Below the pieces are notes generated by a model. It ran no database searches. It saw nothing but the letters and a program-made list of their open reading frames with translations, and had not been told where the DNA came from. From Yoonia maricola (GTDB lineage Bacteria; Pseudomonadota; Alphaproteobacteria; Rhodobacterales; Rhodobacteraceae): a stretch of 64,000 nucleotides of DNA. Below are positions 54,712 through 64,000 of the stretch, piece after piece. The stretch lies in assembly GCF_002797915.1 (NCBI RefSeq), contig NZ_PGTY01000002.1, positions 465,001-529,000 of the forward strand, in the 5' to 3' direction. The position numbers and the translations under genes were made by a program. Numbering within the stretch: the stretch's first letter is position 1; every line of letters begins with the position of its first letter.

Positions 54712-55599
54712 TCAAGACGAACGCAAAACAGGGTCAGCGATGGATGCAGATGGATCTTCAGGGGTTTCGATGCGCGTGCGTTCGCGGGCAGGCCGTACGG
54801 CGTCAGGTGAGCGTTGTATGCGGCGCGGGCTGACAGTTTTGGCAACCGGTTGGGGAATATCGCTTAAGCTATCGACGTTATAAAGCGGCAGTTCCGTGCG
54901 GGCCGTTAGCGCGGTTAGTTTTTCAATCACGTCAATCAGATGTGATGTAAATGGTCCGGCACCGCTGCGTTCCCACTTATCATAATCATCACCAGCCTGG
55001 ATCGCCTGCAAGAGAGATACCGGAAATATTCCGCCGAACTGTCCTTGGGTTTCGCGGGTCACGCGTTTGACAACGCGGTTGCGGTCCTTCTCGTTGGTCA
55101 GCTTGTCAAAGCGCGTGATCAACAAAGTTGAATTCTCGCGCACAGCTTGGGGCATATCATCCCAGACAGCGGCTTCGGATTGGCGCCAGGCCTGCGTGGC
55201 ATGTGTGCACCAGATCACGGCGTCAACCTCCGGCAGCATACGTTCCCATACGGCGGGTGACATGTTGGGGTCAGAAATACCGGGAAAGTCGATCAGGTCA
55301 CAGACCTCCAGAATATCGCATTCAAGAAACAGGCGGATGTTGCGGGTCTGCTCAACCGGGATACCTTCAAGGTTTTCGATATCGACAGGTTCTGTCGTAC
55401 CATCAACATCAACGCGGTAAGGCGCACGGGTGCCGTTTGAAATCCAGACCGGTGACAAACGGGTCGCTGTCACTTTTTCAGGCAATGGGCGTTGGCCCAT
55501 CAAAAGGTTGGACAATGTGCTTTTGCCCGCGCTGAACTCGCCCATCAGGGCGATACGTGGTTTGCGGCGTGCGCTTGATGTTGGTTCAACTACACTCAT
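54712..55599 (-). CDS. Dynamin-like GTPase 2 (short)
   Basis: 295 aa. G1 is GEFSAGKSTL (residues about 20-29), the switch region has VTATRLSPV, G3 is LIDFPGISD and G4 TRFDKLTNEK. The GTPase domain is complete, but the C-terminus is a short Arg/Pro-rich tail and not the helical membrane-remodelling stalk of full dynamins. Its start overlaps the stop of dynamin-like GTPase 1 by four bases (ATGA), so the pair is coupled and may form a heteromer, as reported for tandem bacterial dynamins. Confidence 0.85.
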   Translation of the reverse strand: MSVVEPTSSARRKPRIALMGEFSAGKSTLSNLLMGQRPLPEKVTATRLSPVWISNGTRAPYRVDVDGTTEPVDIENLEGIPVEQTRNIRLFLECDILEVCDLIDFPGISDPNMSPAVWERMLPEVDAVIWCTHATQAWRQSEAAVWDDMPQAVRENSTLLITRFDKLTNEKDRNRVVKRVTRETQGQFGGIFPVSLLQAIQAGDDYDKWERSGAGPFTSHLIDVIEKLTALTARTELPLYNVDSLSDIPQPVAKTVSPRRIQRSPDAVRPARERTRIETPEDPSASIADPVLRSS

Positions 55600-57683
55600 T
55601 TATCCATTCCCACCGCTAGTACTGGTTCGCCATCGCTCAGCTCTTCAAAGATATAATCAAAAAGCTCATCGCGTTCTTGCTGGGCAGTAATACCGAAAAT
55701 ATCTTCCAAATCGTCAATGGCGATCTCTGATTTACTGCTGATATCTTCAAGAATGGCGCGCTGCTCTGCGTGGAATTCACGCAGCTCTGTCTGGGCGCGG
55801 GCGCGGATATCATCAGCTTGACGGACCTTGAGTTCGTCAACAATCGGTGCTGTTTCCGCCTCGATCAGATCATAGAAACCGCTTGCGAAGGCACGATAGC
55901 CTTTGCGGCGCTTCCACCAGCCTTTCCACCAGGATGTCTGCAGGTCCAGTGCGATTGTCTGGCCAAGTGAAACAGGTGCGGGCACTTCAGGCGCGGCAGG
56001 GGCGGCGATGGTAAAGTTTTCAACATCCACGCCAAAGGCAGAGCGGTATGTATTCGCCAGATCACCGGCGGCCGTGCCATAGACCTCTTGGCAGGCTGCC
56101 GTCACATTGCGGCGCATCACCTGATAGCTGGTGCGCAACAACATGCGCAGGCCATCGGGGCTGTATTGCCAAATCTCTTCTTCGCCGTTGGTTTCCAAAT
56201 GCTGCAACAAGGATTCCAATGCGCGATCAAGGAAGCGTTTGTGCGATTGATCAACGCGTGATCCAAATTGTTGGAAGGCGATATCAAGACGCTCATCAAG
56301 TGTTTTTAGGCTTTCTGCTTCCAACTCATGCAGATGCGCTGACAGTTTATCAGCGGACATCACATCGACTGTGTCACCATCCAAACGCATGGAGACGACC
56401 GCATTTGATGCGCGTACACCACCGACAAGGTTCAAGGCACGCTTGCGGGACGCTGCCAGAATTTCCGCGCCGGGGCCTTCCGCGATACGTTCGGACAGGG
56501 CGCGATACAGTTCAGGGACGCCAGACAGATGCCAGACCAGTTCTTGTGTGCCCATGCCCGCAGTTTCAGCGCTTAGCGCGGCCTCGGCCCAGTTGAACAT
56601 CGCCTCAGCACTGTCGGCGACGATATCGTCGAGATCTTCGGACAAGGCAATATTAGCCCAATAGGCGCTGCCGAAAATGACCTGCGGATTTTCAGGGCCG
56701 TTATTGTCAGCCAGCGTTTGCAGGATGCTATCGCGAATTTCGGGAACCTGTTCGCCCGGGTTCGACAATTCGTCGATGCGGTTGACAAAGATCACGACTT
56801 CACGCGCCTTCACGTTCGAAATCAGGCGGATCAGGCCCATATCCATTGAGCTGAGCGCCTGATGCGCCGACAGAACAACCACGCAGATGCGGCTGTCACG
56901 TAGCGCGTTGATCGTGATCTGCTCGCGCATCATGAACGTGTCATTCACGCCGGGCGTATCACGCAGGCAAAGCGGCATCGGGATTTTGTCGGCTGACAGA
57001 TATAGGTCGGCGGATTTGGTGATATCGGCGAATTGACCTTGCTGGTCTTCCTCTTCCATATCTTCAAAATCGTCGCCCATGCAGACGTAGCGCTGGACCA
57101 ACTCATCGCTCAGTTCAGCGTAGTTGTGTTTCTGCCCAAGCAACAATTCAAACTTGCGGCCGAGGCGCTGTTTCGTCTTTTCGCGCATCTCGGCGATTTG
57201 TAGCCGCACCTTTTCCAACTCATCATCGGCGCCCGCTCGTTCAGACAGTTCGCCGATTCGGCCACCATTCTCCACCAAATGGTCCCATTCGCCTTGGCTG
57301 AAGAACTGAAATGTCGCTGTTGGGGCATCGTCGGGCAGCGGCGCGTTGAGGTGAAGCGACGTCACAACAGAGGTCCATGGGTTCACATCCGCAGGCAGCA
57401 GATCAGGACGCCCGACCATCGCGTTCACCAGCGATGTCTTGCCCGATTTGATCTGACCAATCATCGTAATGCTGGGTTCGAACGCACGTAACTGCTTGAT
57501 AAGTCTGGATGCTTTTTTCTCAGCATCTTGTCCACCAAGTTTCACGACATCAGCAAGAGTTGCCTCTAAATCGACGACTTCATCATGAAAAGTGTCCAGC
57601 TTTTCCAAACCAAGTCGCATGAAGGGCAGCTGCTTGGGGGGGACGGCCAAACCATCCTCATTTGCGACCTCTTCCATCTTCAT
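55596..57683 (-). CDS. Dynamin-like GTPase 1 (long)
   Basis: 695 aa. G1 GQIKSGKTSL (76-85), G3 LRDTPGVND, G4 FVNRIDELSN. A helical stalk follows, and about residues 590-620 hold a Trp/Arg/Lys-rich patch (WWKGWWKRRKGYRAFASGF) that could insert into or bind membrane. A coiled-coil-like segment lies between G1 and G3 (KVRLQIAEMREKTKQRLG). This is the architecture of bacterial dynamin-like proteins that remodel or tether membranes. A 160-nt gap separates it from the upstream GTPase gene and may hold an internal promoter. Confidence 0.88.
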   Translation of the reverse strand: MKMEEVANEDGLAVPPKQLPFMRLGLEKLDTFHDEVVDLEATLADVVKLGGQDAEKKASRLIKQLRAFEPSITMIGQIKSGKTSLVNAMVGRPDLLPADVNPWTSVVTSLHLNAPLPDDAPTATFQFFSQGEWDHLVENGGRIGELSERAGADDELEKVRLQIAEMREKTKQRLGRKFELLLGQKHNYAELSDELVQRYVCMGDDFEDMEEEDQQGQFADITKSADLYLSADKIPMPLCLRDTPGVNDTFMMREQITINALRDSRICVVVLSAHQALSSMDMGLIRLISNVKAREVVIFVNRIDELSNPGEQVPEIRDSILQTLADNNGPENPQVIFGSAYWANIALSEDLDDIVADSAEAMFNWAEAALSAETAGMGTQELVWHLSGVPELYRALSERIAEGPGAEILAASRKRALNLVGGVRASNAVVSMRLDGDTVDVMSADKLSAHLHELEAESLKTLDERLDIAFQQFGSRVDQSHKRFLDRALESLLQHLETNGEEEIWQYSPDGLRMLLRTSYQVMRRNVTAACQEVYGTAAGDLANTYRSAFGVDVENFTIAAPAAPEVPAPVSLGQTIALDLQTSWWKGWWKRRKGYRAFASGFYDLIEAETAPIVDELKVRQADDIRARAQTELREFHAEQRAILEDISSKSEIAIDDLEDIFGITAQQERDELFDYIFEELSDGEPVLAVGMDK

Positions 57684-57843
57684 CTTAACTTGTCCTCAGC
57701 AAATTCTTCGCACCAGCATTAACACCTGTTTCAAGTGCAGCCAAATAGCAAGAATAACACCATCTTTATTGCCATAACGGAAACAGACCAGCACGGCAAA
57801 AATATGGCGTATTCGCTAAAATTTCTACAAGAGTAACGGCACG

Positions 57844-59277
57844 TTATGCCGCCAGGTCTACCTGCAGCTCTCGCTTTATCTGGAGCATAAGGCTCACCGC
57901 TTCAAGTGCGACATCGTCGCTCTTTTCCATTTGCATCAGTTGTACCATATCTGCTGCATCAAATGCAGTGTCGCGCATGCGCTGCAATGATTGGTCGGCA
58001 TCGTCACCGTTTTCGTTCAGGTAGTCGCACAGCCATTGAATATGATCAGATGTCATGGAAATCACTTCCGCAGGTCCATCGTCTCCCTGTTCCTCCAACA
58101 CCGCCGAAAGTTCTGCACCCCGATCCTCGATATAGGTGATCACATGGGTGTAGGCGTCGCGCGTCGCAGGTTTCAGCGCCGGCACTACCTTTTTCTGTGC
58201 TGCCGCGGTATCTGGTTTTGCGGCTGCATCGCGGGAGATGTTTTTGCGCGCCGCAAGTTCGCGTAGACGCGAAATCGCGTCTTGAGCGGCGGGTTTGGCC
58301 TCTGCCGGTGTTTCCGGCTCTGCCGGGGCTGGGGCGGGTGTCTCTTTTGCTGCAGGCTCTTCTTGTTTGACAGCCACTTCTGGAGCGGGCTTTGGTGGGA
58401 TCGCCTCTTGAGGTTCAGGTGCCTTGGGGGCGGTTTGCTTGGGCGCTTGTGCCAAGATGTCAGCATGTTGGTGCAACAGCACATCAGCCATATCCACTGC
58501 TGACTGACGCCCGCGTTCCACCTGCTTCAACACGGCAGAGATAAGCGCAGACCCACCGCTGTCGCGCATTGCCACTTTATCGACGGTGCCGTCAGCGCGA
58601 CGTGCTGTGATGGCTTGGGTCGTGGCAATAGGCAGCACTTCGGCAAAGTCATCCTTTGCAGCCAGCTTGACCGCACCAACGGTCGTTTCCAGCATACCTT
58701 CAGTCTTGAGGAAATCCGCGCGCGTGATCATGCAGAAGGCGTGATCCTTGGTCAGATCAGGCATTGTGCTCCAAATCCGTTGCTCGGTGTCGTTAAAACC
58801 GCGGGTTGCCCATAGGGTCACGTCGCAGCGTTTAGCGGCCCATTGCGACGCGCGATGCACGGCATTGGGATCATTGGGTGCAACGACTTCAAGAACCGAA
58901 ATTTTACGCAATGCGGGTAGTGGCATTCGCATTTCCACAAAAACCGGCGACAGGGCCGCAATCTCTGTCACATCGACATGATCCAATGCGGTCTTTGATC
59001 CATCAGGCAATGTACAGACAGATTTTTCAGCTGCGCCATATGACACTTGCAGTGTCGGCAGTCGCAAACCTTGCGGGATGACATCATGGCCAACCAGCAG
59101 ATTCAGCAGCGTGGATTTCCCTGAAGCGGGCATACCCAATAAGCCCAGACGTACGGGTTTTTGCAGGCGCGCCAAAAGCTGTTCCGCTTTCGGCTGTACA
59201 GAATCAGGAAGCAGGCCGCTTTGAACGGCCTGCTCAAGATCCGTCTGGACCCGGTTCCCCAGCGATTGATTCGACAT
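57844..59277 (-). CDS. P-loop GTPase with long Pro/Ala linker
   Basis: 477 aa from ATG 59277, which overlaps the phosphatase stop by one base; a GTG just upstream is an alternative. G1 is LLGMPASGKSTLLN (about 48-61), the switch region includes GLRLPTLQVSYG, and G4 is probably ITRADFLKTEG. The usual DxPG G3 is replaced by VLEVVAPNDPN. Residues about 280-350 are a Pro/Ala/Glu-rich linker, followed by a helical C-terminal domain (THVITYIEDRGAELSAVLEEQ; DHIQWLCDYLNEN). Part of the coupled kinase-FHA-phosphatase-GTPase series. Confidence 0.82.
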   Translation of the reverse strand: MSNQSLGNRVQTDLEQAVQSGLLPDSVQPKAEQLLARLQKPVRLGLLGMPASGKSTLLNLLVGHDVIPQGLRLPTLQVSYGAAEKSVCTLPDGSKTALDHVDVTEIAALSPVFVEMRMPLPALRKISVLEVVAPNDPNAVHRASQWAAKRCDVTLWATRGFNDTEQRIWSTMPDLTKDHAFCMITRADFLKTEGMLETTVGAVKLAAKDDFAEVLPIATTQAITARRADGTVDKVAMRDSGGSALISAVLKQVERGRQSAVDMADVLLHQHADILAQAPKQTAPKAPEPQEAIPPKPAPEVAVKQEEPAAKETPAPAPAEPETPAEAKPAAQDAISRLRELAARKNISRDAAAKPDTAAAQKKVVPALKPATRDAYTHVITYIEDRGAELSAVLEEQGDDGPAEVISMTSDHIQWLCDYLNENGDDADQSLQRMRDTAFDAADMVQLMQMEKSDDVALEAVSLMLQIKRELQVDLAA

Positions 59278-60374
59278 CACTTACCTCCGGCGGCAATCTT
59301 AGCCGGCGGCTCAGCCGCATCAACCTCCTCTGTCATTTCAATGTCATCGTTCAGCTCAATTTTCTGGAGCGGCTTGACCTCTTTGATCATCGTAGGCTCC
59401 GATGTATTGGCTGCAGCGGGTGCTATTGGCTCAAGCTTTTCAGCAGGATCATCGACTTTTTCAGGCGTTTTTTCCTTTTCAGGTGCCTTTTCCACATCGT
59501 CCAGCTCGACCACACGGGTCACGTTCGCCGTTGGCGCATCAACATGGCCAATTGGTTTCGCGCGGATCGCGCGGATAACCGGCTTGTTGTGGTTCAACTT
59601 GATCACCGAAAATGTGCAGTTGTCCTGATCGGGATCAGCCAGCGTTTCAATCGCCTCAAGCAGATAGCCCGCAATTTCCGCTGCTTTCTTGCGGCGGTAA
59701 CGGTGCAGAATCTTTTGGATTTTGGGATCTTCCAAATATTGCAAACCATCACTGGAGACGACAACGATATCGCCAACCTGCAATTCAAACGGTGTCTTGG
59801 GGCAATCCGACTTGGCCACACGATCGCCCAGGATCACAGAGGTCAGGCAGTTGCGGTCAGGGTGGTTCCGGCCTGCTTCTTCATCAAGCAAACCCTGTTT
59901 CACCATGAAATCAATCTGCGGTGCCATGGAGTGATCTTCGTTCAGCTGCTTCATCGTACCGGCGCGGTAATGATAAAGCGGGCTGTCACCGATCGACATC
60001 CAATACATCCGATTTTCAACCAAAACGACAGACACAAGTGTCGCGCCCATGCCGCGGGTTTCGGGGTGCGATTTGACGTGATCGCGAACATAGCGGTTTG
60101 CGTTTGACGCAGACTCAGTCAGGAAACGTGGAATTTCGTTCTCATAGTCGGCGAAATTCGCGCTTTCGAACTTGAGTTCGCTAAAGACTTCTGTGACGAC
60201 AATTTTACTTGCAACGTCACCAGCGGCATGGCCGCCCATTCCGTCAGCAAGCACGACAACGCCACTATCTGCCCCAAAGGGAAAATCAGCGACAATGGCG
60301 TCCTCTTGATAGTCACGCCCGCCCTGACAGATCGCAGATGCGACGTCAAAACGTGGTTCAGGCGATCGCCACAT
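59277..60374 (-). CDS. PP2C-family Ser/Thr protein phosphatase
   Basis: 365 aa from ATG 60374 (MWRSPEPRFDVAS), which overlaps the FHA stop; the frame from 60470 lies inside the FHA gene. Metal-binding motifs of PP2C are intact: GGRDYQEDAIV, VLADGMGGHAAGD, SIGDSPLYHY and the late QDNCTFSVI. The C-terminal 110 residues are acidic, Pro/Glu-rich and probably disordered. It should reverse phosphorylation by the kinase encoded upstream. Confidence 0.93.
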   Translation of the reverse strand: MWRSPEPRFDVASAICQGGRDYQEDAIVADFPFGADSGVVVLADGMGGHAAGDVASKIVVTEVFSELKFESANFADYENEIPRFLTESASNANRYVRDHVKSHPETRGMGATLVSVVLVENRMYWMSIGDSPLYHYRAGTMKQLNEDHSMAPQIDFMVKQGLLDEEAGRNHPDRNCLTSVILGDRVAKSDCPKTPFELQVGDIVVVSSDGLQYLEDPKIQKILHRYRRKKAAEIAGYLLEAIETLADPDQDNCTFSVIKLNHNKPVIRAIRAKPIGHVDAPTANVTRVVELDDVEKAPEKEKTPEKVDDPAEKLEPIAPAAANTSEPTMIKEVKPLQKIELNDDIEMTEEVDAAEPPAKIAAGGK

Positions 60375-61185
60375 CTTCGTCCTCCTCGGTCGTACCGTCC
60401 GACCAGTTGAATGACTTGCCGCAAAGCGCTGCAAAGCGCAAAACAGTTTCACCGATGCGGATGCTATCACCGGACTTCAGCGTTTCATTGCTGATCAGCG
60501 GTTTGTCGTTCAGACGCACAATGTTCGATTTGCCGCCATGACCAAGCAAGAACTCCTTGGTATCGGCATCAAAGACAATTGCTGCATGGTTGGTACGCGA
60601 GATCGAATTGTCGCCGAAATCAAGCTGAACCGCCTGATCTTCGCCGCGCCCAATCTGTGACATGCCGGCCAGCAAAGGAAAGCTTTCGCCGCGTCCGGGA
60701 CCTTCTGCGACAACAAGCCAGCCAACAGGGAACTTCACGCTCCGTGTCGGTGCTGCCTTTGGGGCATCATTGAAAAGATCCACCACATCACCGTCAGATT
60801 TATCAAACCCGATCAAGCGCGTTTTTGTACGACGCGACCGTGCCGGAGACCGTGCTGCTGCGGCAGACGCCACTGCGTGTTCGGCAGCCGGTGCTGCAGG
60901 CGTTGCTGTTGGTTCTGGCAAGGCGGACGCTGTTCCGTCATCTTCCAAATCCCAGATATTAACGGCAGCCGCCTCTGTCGGTTTTGGCTCAGCGCTGGCG
61001 CTTACGATCCGCACTTCTTTGGTCAAGACGTCGCTTGGCGTTGGTTGTTCATCCAACGGCACGGTTTCGTCGACCATCGATCCGATCGTGTCACGATAGG
61101 ATTGCTCAAGAGAGTCCATCGGCGGCGCTGTCCGCGGCGGTTCTTCATTGCGTTTTTTACCAAGCAGATCACGAATGAATTTCAT
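60358..61185 (-). CDS. FHA-domain phosphothreonine-binding protein
   Basis: 275 aa from ATG 61185, with GGAAGG upstream; the longer frame from 61224 has no ribosome site. The C-terminal 100 residues form an FHA domain (SQIGRGEDQAVQLDFGDNSISRTNHAAI with the conserved Arg and Ser/His, then KSNIVRLNDKPL). The N-terminal 170 residues are low complexity with Thr/Pro-rich stretches (TVPLDEQPTPSDV) that could be kinase targets. It probably binds phosphothreonine sites made by the neighbouring kinase. It overlaps the phosphatase start by 17 nt. Confidence 0.92.
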   Translation of the reverse strand: MKFIRDLLGKKRNEEPPRTAPPMDSLEQSYRDTIGSMVDETVPLDEQPTPSDVLTKEVRIVSASAEPKPTEAAAVNIWDLEDDGTASALPEPTATPAAPAAEHAVASAAAARSPARSRRTKTRLIGFDKSDGDVVDLFNDAPKAAPTRSVKFPVGWLVVAEGPGRGESFPLLAGMSQIGRGEDQAVQLDFGDNSISRTNHAAIVFDADTKEFLLGHGGKSNIVRLNDKPLISNETLKSGDSIRIGETVLRFAALCGKSFNWSDGTTEEDEDVAIA

Positions 61186-61244
61186 CTTAGCTACCTTCCT
61201 ATTTACATAACGCCAGCCGCCCAACCGGGGCGTACTATACTATG

Positions 61245-63491
61245 TTACTCTGTAGTGCCCGTTGAGGCGAGTGATGCAACCCAAAGGCTGCCATCGCGTT
61301 GCACGGCAAACATAAACTGTTCCGTGCCGTTTTCGAATTCCCGCTGAAAAAGTGAAGCCAGCGAATCGCGTTGATCAATAACTTCGCCTGTCGGGATGTA
61401 AGATGTAATAACGTCGCCTACTTCCAAACCACCGGTTTGTGCAGTGTCCAGCGCAGCGATCGATGTGCTCCAGCCTGAACCGGCATAGACGGTTTCAAAA
61501 CGTGTTCCATCATTAAGCGTGGCGCTTTGGACAACTGGCAAGATCCAGTTTTCTTGCGCAGCGCGACCGGATGACGGGTTCAAGGTGCCGAAAGTCACAG
61601 GGATTGTCGGCGAATCACCGAATGTATCGGCTTGTTCACGCAACACGGCCGGAATATCGGCAATCGCATCAATGGCAACTCCATTGACGCCTGTAATCAC
61701 CAGACCTGGCTCTACCCAAAGTGGGGAAACTGGGCCTGCTGAGGCAATGATGTTTGAGTCGGCGCCAGCAGCGGTGAAGGGCAGCTGAACGCTCCACTCA
61801 ACGACAACGGGCGGCGGTGCCAGTTCATTTCCGGGTGTCACAGCGGCAATTTCAACTTCAGGGCCGTTACCGATGGCTTCGACAGTCTCTGGTGTCGAAG
61901 GCAAATCAACTTCGGCACCCTGTGATGACGCAACCGGGCGGTTCGCAGATCCTTCAGGCAAAGCCGCACCTGTAGCTGGCTCTTCGCTGACAGGACGAGG
62001 GGTCTCAACCGGCTCTGGCAGTGGTTCGGCCTCGGGAACAAGCGCCAGTTCGACAGCACCAGGACGCGATGCCGGGCGCACCGTTGGCGTCGCTGCATCT
62101 GCGGCGTCAGGGCCCTCTACCACAGAAGGTGGCACCACAGTGTTTTGTGCGGCAATCGCGGATGGATCCCCAGAAATCTGCGGTGTTTCCGTATTCGCCA
62201 ATTCCGCGGCCAATTCTTCTGCAACGGTTGGGGTCGCAGGTTCTGTAACAACGACTTCTTCTTCAGTAGCAGGCGCTTCGGTCACGGTTTCTGCAACCGT
62301 CGGTTCAGGGGCGGGTGCAGGCGTCGTCAGGAACGACGGCAGCTCGGCCTGAACTGGTGTTTCTTCAACAACCGGGGTGTCGTCACCACCGGTTGATGTC
62401 AAGACACCAACACCGATAAGCAAGGCAACCGCTGCGGCTGAACCAAGCAGCAAGGGCATTTTTGATTTCTGCTCTTTGGCAGCGACGGGTGCCGCTTTAG
62501 ATGTGTCTGCCCCACTTTCCGTGGCAACGGCCCCACCCACGTTCAGCGTTGTCACGTTGCCATAGGTGCCGTCCATCATCTCGATCCAGTCTTTCGCAGA
62601 CTGAACACGATCTTTGGGCAGCACGGCCAGGGCCTTGTCCATCGCTTCAAGGAATTCAGGCTCATAGTCGTCGAAACGGCCAGCCAGCGGCTGATATGGA
62701 TCGGGCTCACCAGAGGCGATTGCAGCTAGGCGTGCTTGCGAGTTGGGCGGTACGTCACCGTTGATCAGATGATAAAACGACGCTGCCAATGCATAAAGGT
62801 CACTGCTAGGGCTTTGCTCGGACCCGGCGATATAGAATTCCTGTGGTGAGTATCCGTCCTTAACAACGCGCAACGCTGATAGAACGCGACTTTGCTTGGT
62901 GGCCTCTTCGCGAGCGGCACCAAAATCGATCAAAACCGGGTGGAAGTCTTTGTTGATCAGAATGTTATCCGGCGAGATGTCGCGATGCAGAATGCCCTGA
63001 TCGTGGATAAAGCTGACAGCACCAAGGACCTCTTTCAGGATCGACTTGATCTGCACAGGTGTCAGGTCATTGTTGGGATCTTCGATCGTATCCAGCAGAT
63101 CGCGACCCGTCACAAAGTCGAGCGCCATATAAGCTGTTTCGTTGTCTTCGAATACCTGGTGCACACCAACAATATTTGGGTGATCCAGCTTGGATAGACT
63201 GCGCGCCTCTTGCACAAACAGGCGAACGATGGACTTCAGCTCGTTCTGGTGCGCACGCGAACGGGCTTGCACCACGTAGCGGCTGCGACGGCAGAACGCG
63301 CCGGGGAAGCATTCTTTGATGACAACCTTACGATCCAAGCTGTCGCGGGCAAGATAGGTAATGCCGAAGCCACCCGCATTCAGAAAGCTCTCAATCGTAT
63401 ACTGGCCGTGCATCAGTTTGGTGCCCGGCTTCAGCTCATCAACGAAGCTGTCCTTATCGGTTGCATCTTCTTTCTCTTGCGGCTTAGCCAT
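61245..63491 (-). CDS. Transmembrane Ser/Thr protein kinase with periplasmic PDZ-like domains
   Basis: 748 aa. The kinase domain lies at residues 31-308: glycine loop NAGGFG (38-43), Lys59 in VVIKE, HRDISPDN (169-176), DFG (189-191). A single membrane helix follows (about 346-366, MPLLLGSAAAVALLIGVGV), then a Pro/Glu/Val-rich linker of about 230 residues, and a C-terminal region with two PDZ-like segments (GLVITGVNGVAIDAIADIP; GGLEVGDVITSYIPTGEVID). The tail should be periplasmic and could sense an extracytoplasmic signal. First gene of the series; FHA follows after 59 nt. Confidence 0.94.
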   Translation of the reverse strand: MAKPQEKEDATDKDSFVDELKPGTKLMHGQYTIESFLNAGGFGITYLARDSLDRKVVIKECFPGAFCRRSRYVVQARSRAHQNELKSIVRLFVQEARSLSKLDHPNIVGVHQVFEDNETAYMALDFVTGRDLLDTIEDPNNDLTPVQIKSILKEVLGAVSFIHDQGILHRDISPDNILINKDFHPVLIDFGAAREEATKQSRVLSALRVVKDGYSPQEFYIAGSEQSPSSDLYALAASFYHLINGDVPPNSQARLAAIASGEPDPYQPLAGRFDDYEPEFLEAMDKALAVLPKDRVQSAKDWIEMMDGTYGNVTTLNVGGAVATESGADTSKAAPVAAKEQKSKMPLLLGSAAAVALLIGVGVLTSTGGDDTPVVEETPVQAELPSFLTTPAPAPEPTVAETVTEAPATEEEVVVTEPATPTVAEELAAELANTETPQISGDPSAIAAQNTVVPPSVVEGPDAADAATPTVRPASRPGAVELALVPEAEPLPEPVETPRPVSEEPATGAALPEGSANRPVASSQGAEVDLPSTPETVEAIGNGPEVEIAAVTPGNELAPPPVVVEWSVQLPFTAAGADSNIIASAGPVSPLWVEPGLVITGVNGVAIDAIADIPAVLREQADTFGDSPTIPVTFGTLNPSSGRAAQENWILPVVQSATLNDGTRFETVYAGSGWSTSIAALDTAQTGGLEVGDVITSYIPTGEVIDQRDSLASLFQREFENGTEQFMFAVQRDGSLWVASLASTGTTE

Positions 63492-63960
63492 CTGTCTATC
63501 CAGCTTTCAAAAATCACTCATCATTGGTCGTATGACCTCAGACTTCTAGTTCTCATTCAAATTAGGCCAAAAAGTGACGCTAACTTGTTGTTTAGTGGTT
63601 CTTAATCTTTGCGTTTATTGCGGATTACACACATTAAGTGAAACAGTGACCGGCGGAAAATCGCCGATTTTGCTCAATTTTAACTGAAAACACGTCGCTT
63701 TGTGTTCCGCCTGTGTCTTAGCAGCAAATGAGGCAGATTTCTTAGGGAAATAGCCGAAAATCGTAATCATGATTAAAATTTCTGCATTTTTGATACGATT
63801 CTGTGCCGCATCCACGCAATCTTGCACCGAAACGTGTTTCCAATGCGCCCGATTCTCTGACCACTGTTGAAAGAAGACGTAAAGCGCACAAGGCCGAAAC
63901 CCCGCTTGTGGCAGCTTTCGCAAAGGTGCAGCATCACGTGCAGAGCGGAGGCATGAAATA
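63492..63960. other. Divergent intergenic region between the kinase operon and gap
   Basis: 469 nt, A/T-rich near the kinase. It must hold promoters for both directions. A minus-strand frame (63615-63980) overlaps the gap start and shows no domain, so it is not called as a gene. Confidence 0.6.
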
Positions 63961-64000
63961 ATGGTGCGTGTATTTATCAACGGCTTTGGCCGGATCGGTC
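63961..64000 (+). CDS. gap: Glyceraldehyde-3-phosphate dehydrogenase, first codons only
   Basis: The last 40 bases encode MVRVFINGFGRIG, the NAD-binding N-terminus of GAPDH (erythrose-4-phosphate dehydrogenase shares it). GGAGG lies ten bases upstream of the ATG. The gene runs off the window, so the exact paralogue cannot be told. Confidence 0.82.
   Translation, partial: MVRVFINGFGRIG

Noticed and set aside
53462-63491. Type VI secretion regulatory cluster
   Set aside because: Kinase, FHA and PP2C often accompany T6SS, but no tss structural genes occur in the window and the GTPases do not belong to it.
63615-63980. 121-codon minus-strand frame before gap
   Set aside because: It overlaps the gap start codon, has no ribosome site or domain, and the composition looks intergenic.

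Overview
The window looks like chromosome from a marine Rhodobacterales (Roseobacter-group) alphaproteobacterium. The pointers are an rrn operon ending 23S-5S-tRNA-fMet, TAXI-type TRAP transport, several N-methyl/C1 enzymes, and a bacteriophytochrome with its heme oxygenase. The assignment is inferred from gene content; no phylogeny was run.

Layout. (1) 1-3898 is the 3' part of an rrn operon: 23S, 5S and initiator tRNA, with two tandem paralogous lipoprotein genes wedged between 5S and tRNA-fMet. (2) About 3878-31131 reads as one 27-kb integrated island. A large serine recombinase lies against tRNA-fMet and its last codons are the antisense of the tRNA. A degenerate copy of the tRNA 3' end lies at 31111-31131, followed at once by a strong terminator. 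The island carries a soluble FtsH-like AAA+/M41 protease operon with a zinc-ribbon/GIY-YIG-like protein, a Hachiman-like HamA/HamB pair, a type I restriction-modification system whose HsdS has two nearly identical recognition domains, a mobilization module (mobC, mobA and a mobB-like gene nested out of frame in mobA), an IS110-family relic, an archaeal-type prolyl-tRNA synthetase with a DMT exporter, and a 1041-aa STAND-like protein with a degenerate P-loop and a TPR-like tail. (3) 31309-44976 is a catabolic locus: two FAD/GcvT-fusion N-demethylases, BKACE, class III aminotransferase, GNAT, RpiR and GlxA-type regulators, and a TAXI TRAP transporter with UspA. It suggests uptake and oxidative demethylation of an N-methylated compound of unknown identity. 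(4) 45158-48629 encodes a bacteriophytochrome with GGDEF-EAL output and its heme oxygenase. (5) 49092-52539 has a LysR regulator divergent from a non-pyrrolysine MttB-family methyltransferase and a 3-hydroxyisobutyrate-dehydrogenase-like enzyme. (6) 52536-63491 is a long minus-strand gene series: transmembrane Ser/Thr kinase, FHA protein, PP2C phosphatase, P-loop GTPase, two dynamin-like GTPases, a roadblock-like small protein, an unknown protein and a haloacetate-dehalogenase-like hydrolase. (7) The first codons of gap (GAPDH) close the window.

The best candidates for an undescribed system are the kinase/FHA/phosphatase/triple-GTPase operon (region 6), the STAND-like protein at the island edge, and the M41 protease/zinc-ribbon operon co-transcribed with the recombinase. 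No CRISPR array was seen.
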